A DNA stretch of 8,343 bases, taken from NCBI GenBank assembly GCA_036264235.1, contig DATARH010000101.1, positions 1 to 8,343 on the forward strand, read 5' to 3'. A model generated the notes under the pieces. That model made no database searches. It worked only from the letters and a program-made list of their open reading frames with translations, and had not been told where the DNA came from. Below, one piece after another: positions 5,918 to 8,343 of this stretch. Origin of the DNA: DATARH01 sp036264235 (GTDB lineage Bacteria; Pseudomonadota; Alphaproteobacteria; ATCC43930; CGMCC-115725). The position numbers and the translations under genes are program-made. Position 1 is the first letter of the stretch. Each line of letters starts with the position of its first letter.

Positions 5918-5931
5918 GACGGAACCGCGGT

Positions 5932-7476
5932 CTAGTGCATTTTCCGCCAGGCTCGTCCGCTGCGCCACAGGAGCTTGTCGGCCGCCTCCGGCCCGGCGCT
6001 GCCCGCCGGATAGAACTCGATCGGCGTCGATTTGTCCTCGCGCCACAGATCGAGGATCGGCTGCACCACCGCCCAGCCCGCCTCGACGCTGTCGGCGCGC
6101 TGGAACAGCATGGCGTCGCCAATCATGCAGTCATAGATCAGCGTCTCGTAGCCGGTGGCCGGTGAAGTCTGGAAGTAATCCTTGTATTTGAAATCCATCC
6201 GAACGCCGCCGACCTCGATTTCCGGTCCCGGCTTCTTGGCGTCGAATTCCAGCGACACGCCCTCATCGGGCTGTAGCTGGAAGGCCAGAACATTCGGCGT
6301 CAGCTGATCCAGCGTGGTGTCGCGGAACAGGGCGAACGGCACGGTCTTGAACTGGATCGAGATTTCCGTCGTGCGCCGGGCCATCGATTTGCCGGTGCGC
6401 AGGTAGAACGGCACGCCGGCCCAGCGCCAGTTCTCGATGTCGAGACGCATCGCGACGAAGGTTTCGACCATGCTGCCGGGGGCGACACCTTCGGCCTCGC
6501 GATAGCCCTCGATCGCCTTGCCGTTAACGGTCCCCGCGGTGTACTGCCCGCGCACGACATTCTGGCGCACCCGCTCCTGGTCGAGCGGCGCCACAGCCTG
6601 CAAGACCTTTGCCTTCTCGGTGCGGACCGCATCGGCGCCGAACGAATTCGGCGGCTCCATGCCGATAAGACTCAGCAGCTGGAAAACATGGTTCGGCACC
6701 ATATCGCGCAACGCGCCGGTCTGTTCGTAGAACGCCGCCCGGTGCTCGACGCTGACCGTTTCACCGACGGTGATCTGCACGTGGTCGATATGGTCGCGAT
6801 TCCACAGCGGCTCGAAAATGCCATTGGCGAACCGCAAGACCATGATGTTCTGGACCGTTTCCTTGCCGAGGAAATGGTCCATCCGATAGATCTGGCCCTC
6901 GTCGAGGACGTTGCGGACCTTGGCATTGAGCGCCTGAGCCGATGCCAAATCGGTGCCGAACGGCTTTTCGATGATCACCCGGCGGAACTTGCCGCTACTT
7001 TCATCGACCAGTCCGGCTTCGCCGAGCTTGTCGACGATTGGACCAAACATCGACGCTGCAACGGCCAGGTAGAAGACGACGTTGCCTTGGGTCCCGTGAT
7101 CGGCCTCGATTTTTTTGAGGTGATCCCCGAGCCGGCGATAGATGCCGGCATCATTGAGATCGCCGCCGATAAAGCTGATGCGGCTGCCGAGAAAGCCCCA
7201 GGCCTCCTCGTCGAACGGGATCGGCACGCCGCCCATTTCCCGCCCCTGCATGAAGCCGCGAACCTCCTTGCCGAGGTATTCGCTGAATTCCTGGTCGGTC
7301 TGCTCGCCGCGCCCGAGCCCGACAATCGCGAAGTTGCGCGACAACAGCCCCCCACGGACGAGGTTGTAGATGGCCGGCATGACGAGTCGTTTCGTCAAAT
7401 CGCCGGTGGCGCCGAAAATCACCAGCGTACACGGGGGTGCCGCCGCCCGACGTCCTGCGCTACCCGACTCAGCCAT
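5932..7476 (-). CDS. zwf: Glucose-6-phosphate 1-dehydrogenase
   Basis: A 514-residue cytoplasmic enzyme oxidising glucose-6-phosphate to 6-phosphogluconolactone and reducing NAD(P)+; it is the entry step of both the oxidative pentose phosphate and Entner-Doudoroff routes. The nucleotide-binding segment GATGDLTKR is at 22-30, IIEKPFG at 168-174, and the substrate signature RMDHFLGKE at 198-206 (Asp200, His201). The catalytic base is His263 in MVPNH, at the same distance from the signature as His240 in the Leuconostoc enzyme. Length is close to the family norm (480-515). The start at 7476 has TTGAGGT 6 bases upstream. The 86-base gap to gnd contains a 12-bp hairpin but no clear promoter. Arg56 within the second beta strand region (GLGRGEQ) may bear on cofactor choice, but NADP+ versus NAD+ use cannot be settled by reading. 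Confidence 0.97.
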   Translation of the reverse strand: MAESGSAGRRAAAPPCTLVIFGATGDLTKRLVMPAIYNLVRGGLLSRNFAIVGLGRGEQTDQEFSEYLGKEVRGFMQGREMGGVPIPFDEEAWGFLGSRISFIGGDLNDAGIYRRLGDHLKKIEADHGTQGNVVFYLAVAASMFGPIVDKLGEAGLVDESSGKFRRVIIEKPFGTDLASAQALNAKVRNVLDEGQIYRMDHFLGKETVQNIMVLRFANGIFEPLWNRDHIDHVQITVGETVSVEHRAAFYEQTGALRDMVPNHVFQLLSLIGMEPPNSFGADAVRTEKAKVLQAVAPLDQERVRQNVVRGQYTAGTVNGKAIEGYREAEGVAPGSMVETFVAMRLDIENWRWAGVPFYLRTGKSMARRTTEISIQFKTVPFALFRDTTLDQLTPNVLAFQLQPDEGVSLEFDAKKPGPEIEVGGVRMDFKYKDYFQTSPATGYETLIYDCMIGDAMLFQRADSVEAGWAVVQPILDLWREDKSTPIEFYPAGSAGPEAADKLLWRSGRAWRKMH

Positions 7477-7513
7477 GGTGCAACCTCAATGCTCTTTAGT
7501 CGTGTGATTACCA

Positions 7514-7542
7514 CCTCCGCCCGTCGCCATGACGGGCGGAGG
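7514..7542 (-). other. Perfect 12-bp hairpin between gnd and zwf
   Basis: CCTCCGCCCGTC at 7514-7525 pairs exactly with GACGGGCGGAGG at 7531-7542 around the 5-base loop GCCAT. On the minus strand it lies 20 bases after the gnd stop and 37 bases before the zwf start. No T-run follows it on the minus strand (GTGGTAATC), so it is not a normal intrinsic terminator for gnd. On the plus strand a TTTT comes only after five further bases. It could be an RNA-processing or stabilising element setting the relative amounts of gnd and zwf message, or a leaky attenuator. The structure is certain as sequence; the role is inferred. Confidence 0.6.
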
Positions 7543-7562
7543 CAGGCTTTTGCGCAGCCGCG

Positions 7563-8343
7563 TTAGCGGTGCTCGCTTCCGTGCGCCTCGTGCGCCATCT
7601 GCTCGGTGTGGCCACCGAACTGCTTGCGCATCGCCGACAGCATCTTCTCGGCGTAGGTGTGATCCTGGCGCGAGCGGAAGCGGCTGTAGAGGGACGCGGT
7701 CAGCACGTCGGCCGGCACCGCTTCCTCGATCGCCGCTTCGATCGTCCAACGGCCTTCACCCGAATCCTGGACGTAGCCCGAGAACTCGGCGAGCGACTCG
7801 TCTTCGGCCAGCGCGATCGCGGTCAGATCGAGCAGCCACGAGGCGATGACGCTGCCGCGCCGCCACACTTCGGCCAGATCGGCAAGGTTGAACTTGTAGC
7901 GCCGGTTCGCCGGGATGTGGTCCTGGTTGGTGTTCTTCAGGATGTCGAAGCCCTCGGCATAGGCCTGCATGATCCCGTATTCCATGCCGTTGTGGACCAT
8001 CTTGGCAAAATGGCCCGCGCCGGCCGGACCGGCATGGATGTAGCCCTGCTCGACCCGCGGATCGCGACCGGAGCGGCCCGGCGTCTTGTCGATCGTGCCG
8101 ACGCCCGGCGCCAAGGTCTTGAGGATCGGATCGAGATGGTCAACGGCCTGCTTGGCGCCGCCGATCATCATGCAATAGCCGCGCTCCAGACCCCAGACGC
8201 CACCGCTGGTGCCGACATCGACAAAGGTGATGCCCTTCTGCGCCAGCATCTCGGCATGCGCGATGTCGTCGAGGAACTTCGAATTGCCGCCGTCGATCAG
8301 GATGTCGCCCTTGCCGAGCAAGCCGTTGAGTTCGACGATCGTG
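7563..8343 (-). CDS. gnd: 6-phosphogluconate dehydrogenase (decarboxylating), short form; C-terminal part
   Basis: 259 C-terminal residues of the enzyme that oxidatively decarboxylates 6-phosphogluconate to ribulose-5-phosphate and CO2. The N-terminal Rossmann GxGxxG region lies beyond the window edge, so perhaps 70 residues are missing. Visible are IDGGNS, DVGTSGGVWGLERGYCMMIGG (a form typical of the short 6PGDH group), and GAGHFAKMVHNGMEYG, which carries the catalytic Lys, the substrate Asn and the catalytic Glu. The C-terminus ends soon after KQFGGH, as in the roughly 300-330 residue short enzymes rather than the 470-residue classical NADP enzyme. Characterised short forms are mostly reported to prefer NAD+ or to be dual, but the cofactor site is outside the window. 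An extra His- and Glu-rich tail (TEQMAHEAHGSEHR) follows the usual end. It is the first visible gene of the leftward operon. Confidence 0.93.
   Translation of the reverse strand, partial: TIVELNGLLGKGDILIDGGNSKFLDDIAHAEMLAQKGITFVDVGTSGGVWGLERGYCMMIGGAKQAVDHLDPILKTLAPGVGTIDKTPGRSGRDPRVEQGYIHAGPAGAGHFAKMVHNGMEYGIMQAYAEGFDILKNTNQDHIPANRRYKFNLADLAEVWRRGSVIASWLLDLTAIALAEDESLAEFSGYVQDSGEGRWTIEAAIEEAVPADVLTASLYSRFRSRQDHTYAEKMLSAMRKQFGGHTEQMAHEAHGSEHR

Noticed and set aside
4772..5935. Long plus-strand open frame (387 codons) antisense to pgl and rpe
   Set aside because: It lies entirely across two complete, motif-verified genes on the other strand plus their junction, has no recognisable domain and no ribosome site. 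Long antisense frames are expected in GC-rich coding DNA.
5918..6046. Upstream extension of the rpe frame into zwf
   Set aside because: The extra residues overlap the conserved C-terminus of Zwf and do not resemble Rpe; the ATG at 5917 gives the standard N-terminus.
6688..7566. Plus-strand open frame (292 codons) antisense to zwf
   Set aside because: It mirrors zwf codons, is rich in Asp/Val/Ile/Arg as reversed GC-rich codons are, and shows no domain pattern.

Overview
This is a GC-rich stretch of ordinary chromosomal DNA, most likely from an alphaproteobacterium. The evidence is the families present (short-type 6-phosphogluconate dehydrogenase, small class I cytochrome c, FolD), the strong GC bias at third codon positions, and one full match to the EcfG-type general stress promoter, a signature of alphaproteobacteria. 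Genus cannot be named from this window. I see no transposon, phage gene, CRISPR array, tRNA or rRNA.

Left edge (1-603): the first third of an amidohydrolase-family gene runs leftward out of the window. The roughly 235-base divergent gap next to it holds a plausible sigma-70 promoter for that gene, with a near-perfect palindrome lying on its -35 element, and a leader with small hairpins in front of the rightward genes.

Plus-strand block (610-2877): a flavin reductase-like FMN-binding protein, a secreted class I c-type cytochrome, FolD (methylene-tetrahydrofolate dehydrogenase/cyclohydrolase) starting 5 bases after the cytochrome stop, and then a small exported protein of unknown function. The last gene appears to have its own promoter, GGAAC-N17-CGTT, matching the EcfG consensus, and is followed by a strong intrinsic terminator at 2901-2932.

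Minus-strand block (8343-2952): a compact cluster read in the order gnd (partial), zwf, rpe, pgl, rpiA, HAD-family phosphatase. Zwf makes 6-phosphogluconolactone from glucose-6-phosphate, Pgl hydrolyses it, Gnd decarboxylates 6-phosphogluconate to ribulose-5-phosphate, and RpiA and Rpe convert that to ribose-5-phosphate and xylulose-5-phosphate. The whole oxidative branch plus both pentose-phosphate interconversion enzymes is therefore in one apparent operon, with a Cof-type phosphatase of unknown substrate at its end. A 12-bp perfect hairpin sits between gnd and zwf. The two blocks converge on the terminator at about 2.9 kb.

Most of the window is well-understood core metabolism. The points worth a second look are regulatory (the EcfG-like promoter, the palindrome over the -35 at 476-481, the gnd-zwf hairpin), the uncharacterised exported protein, the operon-linked HAD phosphatase and several start-codon choices. 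I did not find a new multi-gene system.
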